A stretch of 64,000 bases of DNA, from assembly GCF_003265705.1 (NCBI RefSeq), contig NW_020312936.1, positions 809,577-873,576 on the forward strand, in the 5' to 3' direction. Every line of letters starts with the position of its first letter. The first letter of the stretch is position 1. Below, one piece after another: positions 26,180 through 37,499 of the stretch. The notes beneath the pieces were generated by a model. The model did not search any database, was not told where the DNA came from, and saw only the letters and a list, made by a program, of their open reading frames with translations. The DNA is from Callorhinus ursinus. Its lineage: Eukaryota > Chordata > Mammalia > Carnivora > Otariidae. The position numbers and the translations under genes were made by a program.

Positions 26180-26431
26180 ATAATTCCCTCAGCATTTTGG
26201 CAAAGCATAATGGATTCAACCGCCAGAAGCAAGAAGTCTATCTTTTACCTATCATAATCAGTGATAGTGGGAATCCTCCTCTGAGCAGCACCAGCACCCT
26301 GACCATCCGTGTCTGTGGCTGCAGCAGTGATGGTGTTGTCCAGTCTTGTAATGTTGAAGCTTATGTCCTTCCGATTGGACTCAGTATGGGCGCCTTAATT
26401 GCCATATTAGCATGCATCATTTTGCTGCTAG
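26180..26431 (+). CDS. CDH8: Cadherin-8, penultimate coding exon (end of EC5 and first part of the TM helix)
   Basis: This 252-bp internal exon starts after 'tttcccttttttccag' and ends before the donor 'gtacgt'. The first two bases complete an Asp codon, 83 full codons follow, and the last G opens a Val codon finished by the next exon. It encodes the C-terminal half of the fifth extracellular cadherin repeat (NGFNRQKQEVYLLPIIISD, then SGNPPLSSTSTLTIRV). Next come the membrane-proximal cysteines (CGC..SSDGVVQSC) and the start of the transmembrane helix (YVLPIGLSMGALIAILACI). Cadherin-8 is a calcium-dependent, synapse-associated adhesion protein of neurons. The residues match my recollection of mammalian CDH8; CDH11 is the closest paralogue and the main alternative. 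Confidence 0.93.
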
Positions 26432-27785
26432 GTACGTATTTCCTTCATAGCTTAACGGTCATCATTTTTCTGGTTCATAAATGACTGTAAATTAGGACAG
26501 CAAACCTGCACCCCAGTCAGGTGTCAGCATTCTTTTGGGGAAAAGGAATTGCATTTCTGCAAGCTTTGAGGTCACTAAGGAGGAGTGAAGGGAAAAAAGT
26601 GCTGTGATAGCCAGCGTCCAATTGGAGAGGACAGTTCAGTGCCTTTTTCAATCCCACCACCAGTGAAAAGAGAGAGTATAATGGTGGCGGAAGTGGGGAT
26701 GGACCTTTGGGTGGTTACAACAGCATCTATTCATATCTGATATATATACCAATTTACTGCAATGGGAGGCTCCCTGTATCAAAATACTCTTTTTCCTAAA
26801 TAATGTATAGATTGGGTTGCTAAGTCCATCCAAACACAAAGTTTGGTGAGATAAAAAGAAAACAAGCAGACAAAAATTTTTTTTTCAAAATTACACTGTG
26901 TTCCTCAGATATTTTCTTGCTATCAACATCAAATTAAAATGAAGACTGCAAATTAAGGAAAGCTTTTTAGTAACTTTTCTATTAAAAATATCCAGTTATA
27001 AAAATGAGATTAGAGAGTAGGAAGATACACAAGAGGAAAGTCGTACCTTATCCTGTCTTTAAGTAAAGTCTGTGTCAGTTACTGTCTTTCCAGTTGCATC
27101 TGTCCTGTTCACCCAGTGTCTGGATTAATATTATTTCTAGCCATACTTTACCCCATGAACCCCATGAAGTTTGATTTGGCTAACCTGGCTTGTTTAGGTA
27201 TGTATCCGTTTCCCTTTGCCCACCCATAGGCGTCCCTTCTGAGACAGAGGACCCCCAGTTTTCCTACAAGACAACAAATTGTCCATGCCAATTTGACGTT
27301 CATCTTGATATATCACTTCATCTGTGAATGAACATTATTTGATTGGAGAGAGTCTTGAAGAGCTGATAAGACACAAAATATACTAGATATGATTAACTCT
27401 GCTCCTTTTCTGTATAGAAGAAGGGCATGGAATCAAAGGATTTTAAATGGCTTTTCCAAGAGCCACAGCAAGTTAGTTATTTTATCTGTTCTGTTTTCTA
27501 TTTTGTGCCATTTATTCTAGAGCTTTTAACAGTATTACACGGAGCTTTCACCATGGATAGATGCAAACTTACTCTTTTAATCCAGCTTCATCACCACTGA
27601 GTACACAGAAGCGACCTGGAATAATATTCATTCAGAATTCAATCCCCATCCTTCAGGAAAGTGTTTAACTTAATTCCCACATGAATATTATCAAGGCAAT
27701 GCCACTCTCTCTTAACATACACGATGCAGTGCTTGTGAAATTATTTGCAAGTTAAGCTAATTGTTATTTCACACTTTTCCTACAG
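26432..27785 (+). other. CDH8: CDH8 last intron (phase 1, inside the TM helix)
   Basis: A 1,354-bp GT-AG intron (donor gtacgt, acceptor tttcctacag). It interrupts the codon for a Val in the middle of the transmembrane segment. It is free of recognisable SINE or L1 sequence, unlike the flanking introns. Reading straight through the donor stays open for 17 codons and stops at TGA 26482-26484. Confidence 0.9.
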
Positions 27786-28279
27786 TCATCGTGGTGCTGT
27801 TTGTAACTCTGCGGCGACATAAAAACGAGCCATTAATTATTAAAGACGATGAAGATGTACGAGAAAACATCATCCGCTATGATGATGAAGGAGGAGGAGA
27901 GGAAGACACAGAGGCTTTTGATATTGCGACTTTACAAAACCCAGATGGAATTAATGGATTTTTACCCCGTAAGGATATTAAACCAGATTTGCAGTTTATG
28001 CCAAGGCAAGGGCTTGCTCCTGTTCCGAACGGGGTTGATGTCGATGAATTTATAAATGTGCGGCTACATGAGGCAGATAATGACCCCACTGCCCCGCCAT
28101 ATGACTCCATTCAGATTTACGGCTATGAAGGCCGAGGGTCTGTGGCTGGCTCCCTCAGCTCCTTGGAGTCCACCACCTCAGACTCAGACCAGAATTTTGA
28201 CTACCTCAGTGACTGGGGTCCCCGCTTTAAGAGACTGGGAGAACTCTACTCTGTTGGTGAAAGTGACAAAGAAACTTGA
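27786..28279 (+). CDS. CDH8: Cadherin-8, last coding exon (rest of TM helix and cytoplasmic tail)
   Basis: The exon follows 'cacttttcctacag'. Its first two bases complete the split Val codon, and the frame then runs 163 codons to TGA at 28277-28279. It encodes the end of the TM helix (IVVLFVTL), the basic stop-transfer RRHK, and the juxtamembrane p120-catenin-binding block (ENIIRYDDEGGGEEDTEAFD). The C-terminal beta-catenin-binding block includes DPTAPPYDSIQIYGYEG, the serine-rich SVAGSLSSLESTTSDSD and DYLSDWGPRFKRLGELY. The end SVGESDKET separates CDH8 from CDH11, CDH6, CDH7, CDH9, CDH10, CDH12 and CDH20 as I remember them. The two exons give about 248 C-terminal residues, roughly 31% of a protein near 800 residues. 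No frameshift or premature stop is seen. Confidence 0.95.
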
Positions 28280-28436
28280 CAGTGGATTATAAATTAATCA
28301 GTGGAACTGAGCATTCTGTAATATTCTAGGGTCACACCCCTTAGATACAACCAATGTGGCTATTTGTTTTAGAGGCAAGTTTAGCACCAATCATCTATAA
28401 ACTCAACTACATTTCAATGTTGAACCAAAAATTAAT

Positions 28437-28448
28437 AATAAAAATAAA
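28437..28448 (+). promoter_or_regulatory. CDH8: Two adjacent candidate polyadenylation signals
   Basis: AATAAA at 28437-28442 and again at 28443-28448, about 160 bp after the CDH8 stop. Use would give a short 3'UTR isoform. An AT-rich genome gives many chance hexamers, so this is only a candidate. Confidence 0.35.
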
Positions 28449-29115
28449 AAGTATATGTTAGGAGGTTATAAATCTTGTGGAGTGTGAATTAAAGTATGTG
28501 GAGTGTCTAGAAGTCTTTGGATATTTGATATTTACCTAACCACCACAGACAAAGATTGGGATACTGGCTAATCCTTAGAGAGATGGTTTAAAAAGAGGAA
28601 AAAATCAAAATTAAAAGGTGCTTTCTTAGAAAAATGGACCTGCAAGAAATGTGCTGCTGATATGTGTCTTCTGCAAGGATTTTTATAAATGCAAATGATT
28701 TTTTCCCCTTCATCAATAAGGATCCCGCCACAAATGATAAAGCAATACTTGGTCTGCTGTACATGATGACTTTTTGGAGTTTTGGGAGGCCTCCTAGATT
28801 ATATGGTACGGTGACCACACATTGTACATAACTGTTGGCCCCACTCATCAGAGACTAAATAGCATCTTTAATATTGTGTCGAGCCTTAAAATATTCACAT
28901 GTTCGTAATCCATTCCAGGGTGGGGATTGCCAACTCAGTGGTGGAAGGAGAGAAATCCCATTCAAACAGGCTTGTTTTCTGGAAGCAGGATTACTCGTTC
29001 CCTCCACTTCATCTTCTTCCACAAGGACACAAAGATAAACTGTATCACACAGTGGACTACATAAGAGACAGATGGTTTTATTGCTAGCGCGTGAATTTAT
29101 TTGTTTAATCCTCGA

Positions 29116-29121
29116 AATAAA
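29116..29121 (+). promoter_or_regulatory. CDH8: Candidate polyadenylation signal
   Basis: AATAAA followed within 30 bp by the T-rich 'tattttattgatg', about 840 bp after the stop codon. A plausible medium-length 3'UTR end. Confidence 0.35.
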
Positions 29122-29538
29122 TATTTTATTGATGTCCATTAATGCTTTTATTTATTAAGGTTGGTAATCTATAGATTAAGGGACTATATAAAAAAAACCC
29201 TAAATTATATCCATTAATAATCCTTTAGATTGTTTTATATAAATATATATATATATATATATACAATGAATGTTTAATACATGTACATTTCGATGAGATG
29301 AGTATGGCAGGCAATATTATCAAAGGGGGAGCTAATAGTTTCTTTAGAGTAGAAAGTGTTATTGTGGCTGGTGATGGCAGGAGCAGCATTTTCCCAGAGA
29401 AACTTTTGGACTGTTTTCTATTTTGTTCATAATCCTAGTATTTGGTGTTTTTACTACAAGCACAAACATCTGAAAGTATATTGATTCATGTGAATATTTA
29501 AACTCTAGACTTTTAGATGCCTACACAATGCCCTGCCC

Positions 29539-29544
29539 AATAAA
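29539..29544 (+). promoter_or_regulatory. CDH8: Candidate polyadenylation signal
   Basis: AATAAA in 'gcccaataaacacgc', with T-rich sequence ('ccccattgtttta') 20-35 bp downstream, about 1.26 kb after the stop. Confidence 0.35.
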
Positions 29545-30002
29545 CACGCTTCAAGTTCCCCCCATTGTTTTAGAGCAGGAACTGGTTTGTACATAATTTT
29601 ACTGCTTTTGTTTTATAGCACTTCTCTCCCTGATCTTCATGGTGATGCACAGAAAGTCTTAGACTCCAAAAAAGAACAGCACTAGAAGATGTGAGCATAT
29701 TCAATTTGTAACACAATCCTGCCATTTAGAAGTAGAAAATGTATGATAAAAATCAAGTACTACATGCAGATCATTTTAATTTTCTACTTTGCTTTAATGC
29801 AATATTGTTTATTTACTTCATGTATTGTATTCAGAGAAACTCCTGTACTGTTTCCTACTTTGTGAAATATATTTTTATAAATACCTTTGTTGTCATCACT
29901 TTTTTTTTCTAATCAGATGAAGATCTGTTAAGAGACACCAACTCTAATTAGAAATCTAGAATGTTCAACTAAATCATCCCAAGATCACTTTGATTTGTAA
30001 GA

Positions 30003-30075
30003 GTCTTTATTATAAAGAAGCAGAGAAGTGAAATGGCCTGGCAGTGATCACACAGCAAGCTACCAGCAGGGACAT
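30003..30075 (+). repeat. MIR SINE fragment
   Basis: 'gaagcagagaagtgaaatggcctggcagtgatcacacagcaagctaccagcaggg' matches the MIR 3' half (…GTTAAGTAACTTGCCCAAGGTCACACAGCTAG…). Confidence 0.6.
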
Positions 30076-30079
30076 TAAA

Positions 30080-31130
30080 GGAACGTGGTGTATGGAAAGG
30101 CTAGTCCAGCTATGTCAGTTGGGTCCTCCTGGCAACAGAAGCTGAAACAGAGTTAAGATTAAAAGAAAAAAAGGAGCAGGAATGAGCAGGGCAAGACTTC
30201 AGACAGGGATACAGGTCTAAAACTTGTAGAAGTAGAGTGATCAGTGAGTAGGATTTAGCAACAGAGATCTACGCTACAAAACAGACCTGACCAACTTCCG
30301 CCAAATGGGTTCTGAGTCAAAGACTCTCTGACGAGGGATCTCTCATCGGGGAACAAGTAGCTGGGGTCTAGTTCCCTTGCCATCTCAGTTCTTGGTTTGG
30401 GGTTGCCTGGGAGGAGCATGACTTTAGCTTGAATACCAAAGATGCCAACTCCTGAAGACTGCCTCCACTGTGGCAGAAACAAAATGTTTGAATATTAGAA
30501 TCTATAACTATCCAGGGATTTAGTTGAGTCACTGAGTTCCCATTGCCTAAGAATAGTTCATGTTTTATGCTTATCATTCTGGCTACTGGACACTTTTTCT
30601 TGAGGTCCTAGTGATAGTCCAAAGTGACTTCGGCTTGGCACAGTGTCTAAAACAAATACTTAGTGGATGTAGATTATTCATAGTAGTTGTGACAATAACT
30701 AGCAGTAATATTCCAACTAAGGTGAAATCATTACCTTTTTACTTATCTCTTACTTATCAGACTCATTTCTAGTGTACTTCTCAGTGAAGAAACCATAGAT
30801 TAGAGACCTACAGATATGTCTAACAGAAAAATTACACACTTTTTCAGGAATATAAAATCTCTATCTTCAATCTCGGCAATCAAAAGGATAATATTTATAT
30901 GGTGGTTTTTGTGGGTGGGAGAGGATGTCTCAAATACTAGTTGCCTAAATCTTACTTCAAAATTTACTTTGCCCAGGAAGGGAGAATGAAAGTGTTAATC
31001 TCTTGGCGATTTACTTTGCCACCACACTAGCATTTTGTGCTTAAAAGGTTTTGTAATACGGAGTCAAGCAAATAACACCATGTTCAACGATACTTTTAGA
31101 GTACCCTGCATTAACATAAAGTTCTGAGGA
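30080..31130. other. Downstream flank of CDH8, nothing recognised
   Basis: No gene or clear transposable element seen. Weak MIR-like words near 30630-30690 are too short to call. Confidence 0.5.
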
Positions 31131-31131
31131 A

Positions 31132-31133
<2 letters not shown>

Positions 31134-31180
<47 letters not shown>

Positions 31181-31190
31181 NNNNNNNNNN

Positions 31191-31237
<47 letters not shown>
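31134..31237 (+). repeat. (CA)n microsatellite with a 10-N gap
   Basis: Uninterrupted CA dinucleotides on both sides of ten Ns at 31181-31190. The Ns are an assembly placeholder, so the true array length is unknown. A valine/cysteine frame across it is an artefact. Confidence 0.97.
31181..31190. other. Assembly gap (10 Ns)
   Basis: Ten unresolved bases inside the CA microsatellite; the only Ns in the window. Confidence 0.99.
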
Positions 31238-31239
<2 letters not shown>

Positions 31240-33730
31240 ACTTAAGCACTTTGTATTTTGTCAATAGAGTTGTTAGGACTTCCTCAACCTAGAGAGGGTG
31301 ATGGGATTCCTAGTCCTTTTCAGGATATGTGTACCTGATGCTCAGCTCTTTAAGACATTTTCTTAATTTTATCTAAGTGACGATTTTTGTTGCTACATTG
31401 TTTTCTCTTGCAGCAATACTGACATATGTCTTACATATACATGTGTGGCTATTTTTCAAATAAAATGCTTATTCAGTCCACAGCATTTTAATGTGACTGT
31501 AGGTCTTTACTGGGTCCTAACCATTAGTTGTTTTCCATTCTTGAAACTTACCCCCGTGCAAGGTTTCTCTGTCTAATAGAAGAGAACCGTTGAGTGGGAG
31601 CCAAGTGAGACAAAATTACCTCCCTCTGCCTACCTCACAACTCTAAGTTCATGTCTGGGGAACTGATGCATCCCTGGGTGACTGGACACCACATGGAATC
31701 AATTCAACCTCAACCCTGTCTACTATTTGAGCCAATCAAATTACGAAAATATCTCTTAAAGATCCATGTATGTATACTATAGAGTATTAAGAGGATACTC
31801 CTTACAAAAATCTTTCATGAGTTCAGTTATTGTAAGATTAAGAATAGTTGACAACAGGATGATTAAAACAGTCTAGAAATTATACTCAGGTATTAACCTT
31901 GCTGCACAGAATTGTGATTTCTGAAATATAAACTTGACAATGAAAATGCTTTGGAAAAATGTTCAAGTATCAGTGTGTATATAAAATAAAACTTAGATCC
32001 ACTGGTATCACCAGTGAAATCAGGATGCTTAGAAAGAGCCAAATGTGTTTTTTGGAGAGTTTCCTTAATCAGATGCTTAAAGTAAGAGAAGTCTCTGCAT
32101 GAGATTTGGAAATCTCATAGGAGCAGCCAGATTCCACACTGAGACTCAGCAGAGTTCTGGGCTGTGCTGTGGTTTGGAGACGGAAAAGCGGGTGCTGGGA
32201 GCTAAGTAGCCAATTACTCTTTATAGCCACATAAGGACTGGAGGCAAGTAGGCCCTTCCAACAAGTTGTATTATGCGATCACTGGCTTTGCAGGGAATCT
32301 CACGAATGTATAACCTTCTGATTGCCTTTTTGATTGAAAGTTCCATCTGAGATCAGGACAGTGCAACCAGTAATAAGATTTCAAAAAATCCCATCACTGG
32401 CACTGTTGGAAAGGCTGAGCATGACTGAAATCCCATCATTGTCAGTCAAAAAGATAAGGTAACAGTGGGCAACACTATAAAAGCTATATAAATGCACAAT
32501 TTAAACATGAATATCAAGGTGGAAAAAGAATGTATGTTTATATTTCTATTTACATACACATATATACCTAATAAAGTTATCAGGGTTAATTTTATATTTG
32601 TCATTTTTCATCCCACAATCCCACACTACCAAAATCCTGGAAGGGTGGCTCCTTGTTTTTCTGAATCTAACCTTCAATTGGAAAGAAACTGGATTGAAGG
32701 TAAACAGTTTTACACACAAGTTTTTGAGAACAAAATAACAGCTCATAATACCTGGGATTAGAATGAAATGCATCACACTGTGAAGCTAGACTGAGATGGT
32801 TTTGTGGAGAAAATAATTGTAGAATGTGCTTTGAAGGTAATAGTTTTCAACATATTTCTATTTTCCTCAATTCCAGTACTGTCTTATTTGCTAGACAAAG
32901 TTTCTTTGCAGAGTGACTCAGTTGGCCAAACAGTGTACACCTATTGTTGTCACGGTGCTTACTGCTCATTTGATGACTGTGGAAGACAGAAATTCCATCA
33001 TTAAAGTAGATGTTTATTTTTACCGTTTTCTTCTTAGTAAATACACATTTATGTATTACATGGTATGCTATTTTTTTGCTTGTTTTTGTTTACATGATAC
33101 CCTCTTTATATTAAAGATATTCTAATCCTAGTATTGCTGACCCCATCCTAGTACTAAGGGGGCCATGCAATTTAAAATCCCCCCAATCTGATGGGCTGTC
33201 TTCAAAAAAAGAATTGTGTCTCCTACACGTATTGAGCATCAACCATCTTAGGAAATAAGATTCAAGGAGATGGCATCTCCAAACTTATTCTTTTATTTAT
33301 AAAGTGGGAGCTAATGAGTCCCATCTAACCTAATTGTTGAAACAGTCTTTCTCTATGATCTTGTCAATAGTATTCTGAGTCTAGGTTTAAACTTAGGTTG
33401 GTCTGACATTAAAGCCCATAATTTTCAAGTAAACAACATTCTCTGTAATTATAATGTAAAGCTTGTAATAATAAGAAATAGAAACCAAGTTATGTACAGT
33501 GATATGGAAGAACTGAGGAAAAAGTAAGTGACTCTAAGTGGGGACACTCAAGAAGTCTTCACAGAGTTTTCAAAAAAAGATGGGACTGAAGAATGGGTGG
33601 AACAGAAATCACAGCTTTTCAAATATCCAAAACTAAGAGGGAAAAATTATAAAAAGATGACATTACAGATTTTGGACCTTCAGAATGGTCCTCATAGGAC
33701 ACTCTAGGTTTGCCTAAACTGTAGTGTTTT
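31240..33730. other. Intergenic stretch, nothing recognised
   Basis: No coding exon, RNA gene or confident repeat. The frame at 32492-32761 is opposed by one of similar length on the other strand and is not supported. Confidence 0.5.
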
Positions 33731-33732
33731 GT

Positions 33733-33850
33733 GGATGAGAAAAACGAGTCTCAGAGATGTCCTAAGGAATTTTTCAGGGTTAAATTACTCATCGAAGAAG
33801 TAAGAGAGAGAGGAATTGAACTCTGGTCTTCTAGTTCATTACCAAGATCA
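33733..33850 (+). repeat. MIR SINE fragment
   Basis: 'gatgagaaaaacgagtctcagagatg…gaattgaactctggtcttctag' fits the MIR core and 3' region. Confidence 0.65.
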
Positions 33851-34386
33851 TGAGGTTGTGTTTTTGTATATATGTACCACCCTCTCCACTTTATTTACAT
33901 AAGCTTCATCTAGGTCACAAGACTAATAGACATTTTCTGAAAAATCAGTGTCTGGAGCACTATTCTTCCAGCTTGAGTTACCTGCCATCATCTGACACAC
34001 ATCCTGAGTGTTAGTATTACCTCTTGCAGGTACCTTTATTAGTAGATAATAGTTATCTCTAACCACAAAGGATAGAAGGAGAGTTGCTAGAAGGAAAACC
34101 ACAGGATGATATCTGAGGAGAAAAGCTGTAGAAAACAAAGCCTTCAATGAACCTAGAGACCAGATAACAAAAGAAAATGAGAGATCACTGAAGGTAAATT
34201 TTAATTCCTTCGGATCTCCTCTGTACATGCAAAGATATCCAGGGCCATCTTATGAGTCTTCATAAATATGAGCCAGATTTTAACAATTAAATTCTAATTG
34301 AACATAAGAATTTAGGAGTCATTGGGATCATTCTCTCTTCCTAATATATGCATTCCTAACTACAATGTCACCTAATTTTGTTTCTT

Positions 34387-34582
34387 TTTTAAAACTTTTT
34401 TAAGACTTTATTTATTTATTTGTCAGAGAGAGAGAAGAGGGAGAGAGCAAGCACAAGCAGGGGGACCTGCAGGCAGAGGGAGAGGGAGAAGCAGTCCTGA
34501 TGCAGCACTCGATCCCAGGACCCTGGGGTCATGACCTGAGCTGAAGGCAGATGCTTAACCAACTGAGCCACCCAGGTGTCCC
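34387..34582 (-). mobile_element. CAN SINE, reverse, 18-bp target duplication
   Basis: 'ttaagactttatttatttatttgtcagagagag', 'gcaggcagagggagagggagaagcag', 'catgacctgagctgaaggcag' and 'actgagccacccaggtgtccc'. Duplicated target at 34369-34386 and 34583-34600 with one mismatch (G/T). Confidence 0.95.
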
Positions 34583-35114
34583 CACCTAATTTTTTTTCTT
34601 AATTCAACCTCTAAATTTTGACAACAATTCTGTATTTGTGAAGTCTAATTGTTGCACAAGTGAATGGATTATCTAGGCTCAAGGAAAGAGTTATAAATAA
34701 CCATACTGCAAATAAACTAAAAAAAAAAAACTTTCTAAATTTATTTTCTACAAAATATGTGGTATGATAGTGAAACAATTGTCTTGCCTTTCTAAGACAT
34801 AGAGTCTGATTGGATACATTATAGAAGCAAATAAATGATAAAATATTAGATTTGTGTCTGCTACAGAAAAGATGAACAGATAGTTTTATGAAAGGACAAA
34901 GAAATCATATGTAACCCTGCCAATGCACAGTATCCTACAAGAGACTATATTACAGTGAGTCTTAGAGCGAGCATATCAATAGAGTGGGAGTATCAATAAG
35001 TAATGCCAAGCTAGGATCCTGGCACTTGACAATGAATTATGCTGCTGGTCTAGGAGATCTCTCAGTGGACTTTACTGTTTAGTGCTTTTTATCATATGAA
35101 TTCTCCATGTGACA

Positions 35115-35975
35115 AAACTTCCAATACCCTTACTTATTTCACAAAGACTTGCTTAGGATTTCTCACACATCTGGGTGCTGGGAATACAGCAGTCGACAGG
35201 ACAGGGAGGCCTGTTTCTTCAAAGGCCTGGTGGTACAGGACAAACACAGATGAGTAGAAATAAGAAAAAAAAAAAAAGAGAAGATGATATGACAAAACAC
35301 AAAATGGATGGGAAATTAAATATTTTACAATATTTATAGGGGACAGGGTGATACTCCCATTTGTCATGTGAAGTTGCCATGATAAGAGAAACCCATAGCA
35401 AGAGTCTTGGAAAAGTTTGTGTTCATCGTTGTGCTGAACTAAACCAATGGACATATATAAGAAATGAAAATGAGGCACAGATCATATTGGATGAGGGTGG
35501 AAGTGGCATAATATGATGTGGAGAGGTAGTCAGAGACCATGTCATACAAAGCCTTGTCACTCAGGGCAAGAAGCTCAGATTTACTTCATGTCAGAGAGGA
35601 GGTGACCAAAGGGATCTAAAAGCAAAGGGATGACATAATCTGGCCTATATATTTAAAAAGATCACTCTGGGTCTCAAATGGAAATGGATTATAGGATGCA
35701 AGGATGGAAGCAGAAACCTAGATAGGAGATTGCTGCAGTAGCCCAAGCAAGAGGTTATTTTGGTTTTGACTACTGAGGTGGTATTAGAAATGGAAGGAAC
35801 TGAATCCAGATATACTTTGGATATAAAACTGGCAGTACTGGCAACTGCACTGGATGTACAAGATGGAGGAAAGATGTATTTAGGGGTGACCTTAAGTTGT
35901 TCAAGTTTTTGACTTGAACAACTACGTAAATAGTGGAGCCATTTATAGGGATTGGGGTGATTGGGAGAGGGTCTA
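35115..35975 (-). mobile_element. L2 LINE, reverse, ORF2 end to 3' end
   Basis: About 860 bp of antisense L2. Landmarks: 'tctgggtgctgggaatacagcagtcgacaggac' (3' end), 'gacataatctggcc…aaaaagatcactctgggtc', 'aggagattgctgcagtagcccaagcaagag' and 'gtggagccatttatagggattggggtg'. Decayed. Confidence 0.75.
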
Positions 35976-36048
35976 GTTATCAAAAACAGACATCCTCATT
36001 CCTCTAATGATTGACAATAGAGGGATAACAGAAACTAGAGTCACTTAG

Positions 36049-36239
36049 GGGCCCCTGGGTGGCTCAGTCGGTTAAGCATCTAATTTTGGCTCAGGTCATG
36101 ATCCCAGCGTCCTCGGATCCAGCCCCACATCAGGCTCCCTGCTCAGTGGGGAGTCTGCTTCTCCCTCTCCCTCTGCACCTCCCCCTTGCTCGTGCACATG
36201 TGTATGTGTGCGTGTGCATGCTCTCTCTAAAACAAACAG
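36049..36239 (+). mobile_element. CAN SINE, forward, 15-bp target duplication
   Basis: Head 'gggcccctgggtggctcagtcggttaagcatc', 'ggctcaggtcatgatcccagcg', pyrimidine-rich arm and a (GT)-rich, short A-tail end. Perfect duplication 'actagagtcacttag' at 36034-36048 and 36240-36254. Confidence 0.95.
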
Positions 36240-36267
36240 ACTAGAGTCACTTAGAATTCCTAGATGG

Positions 36268-36475
36268 TGGGGCGCCTGGTGGCTCAGTCAGTTAAGCATC
36301 TGCCTTCGGCTCAGGTCATGATCCCGGGGTCCTGCGATTGAGCCCCACGTTGGGCTCCCTGCTCAGCGGGGAGACTGCTTCTCCCTCTCCCTTTGCCCCT
36401 TCTCCCCCTCCTGCACTGGTGCTCTCTCTCTCTCTCTCGCTCTCTCAAATAAATAAATAAAATCTTAAAAAAAAA
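36268..36475 (+). mobile_element. CAN SINE, forward, inserted beside the previous one
   Basis: Head 'ggggcgcctggtggctcagtcagttaagcatctgcc', (CT)n and tail 'aaataaataaataaaatctt' plus A. Target duplication 'agaattcctagatgg' at 36253-36267, with a one-base-longer copy at 36476-36491. Its left target copy overlaps the right target copy of the upstream SINE by 2 bp. Confidence 0.95.
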
Positions 36476-37499
36476 AGAATTTCCTAGATGGCACATATAA
36501 AGGACTTCAAGAAAATGTTGCTACATTTTGATTCTTCTGTATATCAATACCTGAATCAATACAAGTCACAAGTGACATAATTAGTCTCAGGCAGACAAAG
36601 TCCAGCCAGACTGATCATTTTATTTTTTTTAGCTATCTAGAAATGGGAAAAATAAAAAGGCTCCATATTAGTGAGTTCATTCTTGGCTGGTGTAAGATGG
36701 ATTCACTTATGTTTCTTAATGGAAATGAGGAGTGATAGCCTGAAATATTTATCTACAATTATCTTAAAGTGGGGGAAATGCATATGTAACTGTATAGAAA
36801 CATAATATGTTATCCAGAAAGCATTCCTGAGTTATATTCTTTCTTTCTGGGCTGAATACTAATTCTCAAAGGAATAAGTGGTTTGGTCTTTGGTGGTTTA
36901 GTTATGATAAAATACATATATCAGGAAAAAAACACATTCAAGTCTTATTGTATTTACTGCCACTTACTGATGAAGTTCATCTGGTTGTCTGGAAGTTGAG
37001 AATGGCATTTAGTAGATGCTGGGTGCACAGAACTGAAGTGGTATCAGTCTGGAGGGAATATACAAAATAAGTATAAGCAATTTTTATATAAAAAACAAAT
37101 TTAAAAGGATGCACCTTCTTTGTTATGTCCTTATTATGTTATAAGCCCTATAGTAGATCTCGTGGGTGTTGGTCAAGGATGATAAGATTCAACCCCTCTC
37201 CTTGGGGATTTCCAGCTTCTCTGGTAGCATGACACAATTTTTTTTTTTAAATCATAGCATTTTTTGATATATACGTTTCTGCACTTTCAAATTGTTATAA
37301 GAATATAGAGTCAAAAATAATTAATTCTTTGTGACTTCAGGAAAAGGTACAAAAATATTTGTTGAAGTATGCCAAACAGAAAAAGTTATCTGGGTTGGTC
37401 ACTGGTAGAGCAGGAACAGATAGGCAAAGATAATATCACAAGTGAAAAGCAAGAGCCTAGAGAAGACAGAGTGCATCTTAAAACTTGGCAGAGATAAGC

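Larger units (their letters stand above)
28280..29890 (+). other. CDH8: CDH8 3'UTR region (3' limit uncertain)
   Basis: AT-rich sequence downstream of the CDH8 stop, with no SINE or L1 insertion. AATAAA hexamers occur at 28437, 28443, 29116 and 29539. An AT-rich stretch with 'aaatatatttttataaatacc' near 29865-29890 looks like a typical vertebrate 3'UTR end but lacks a canonical hexamer. A (TA)n run lies at about 29242-29263. I cannot tell which cleavage site is used. Confidence 0.55.

Noticed and set aside
27877..28110. Minus-strand frame opposite the CDH8 tail
   Set aside because: Shadow of the real CDH8 exon on the other strand.
31041..31235. Valine/cysteine-repeat frame
   Set aside because: Reading of the CA microsatellite, with Ns inside.
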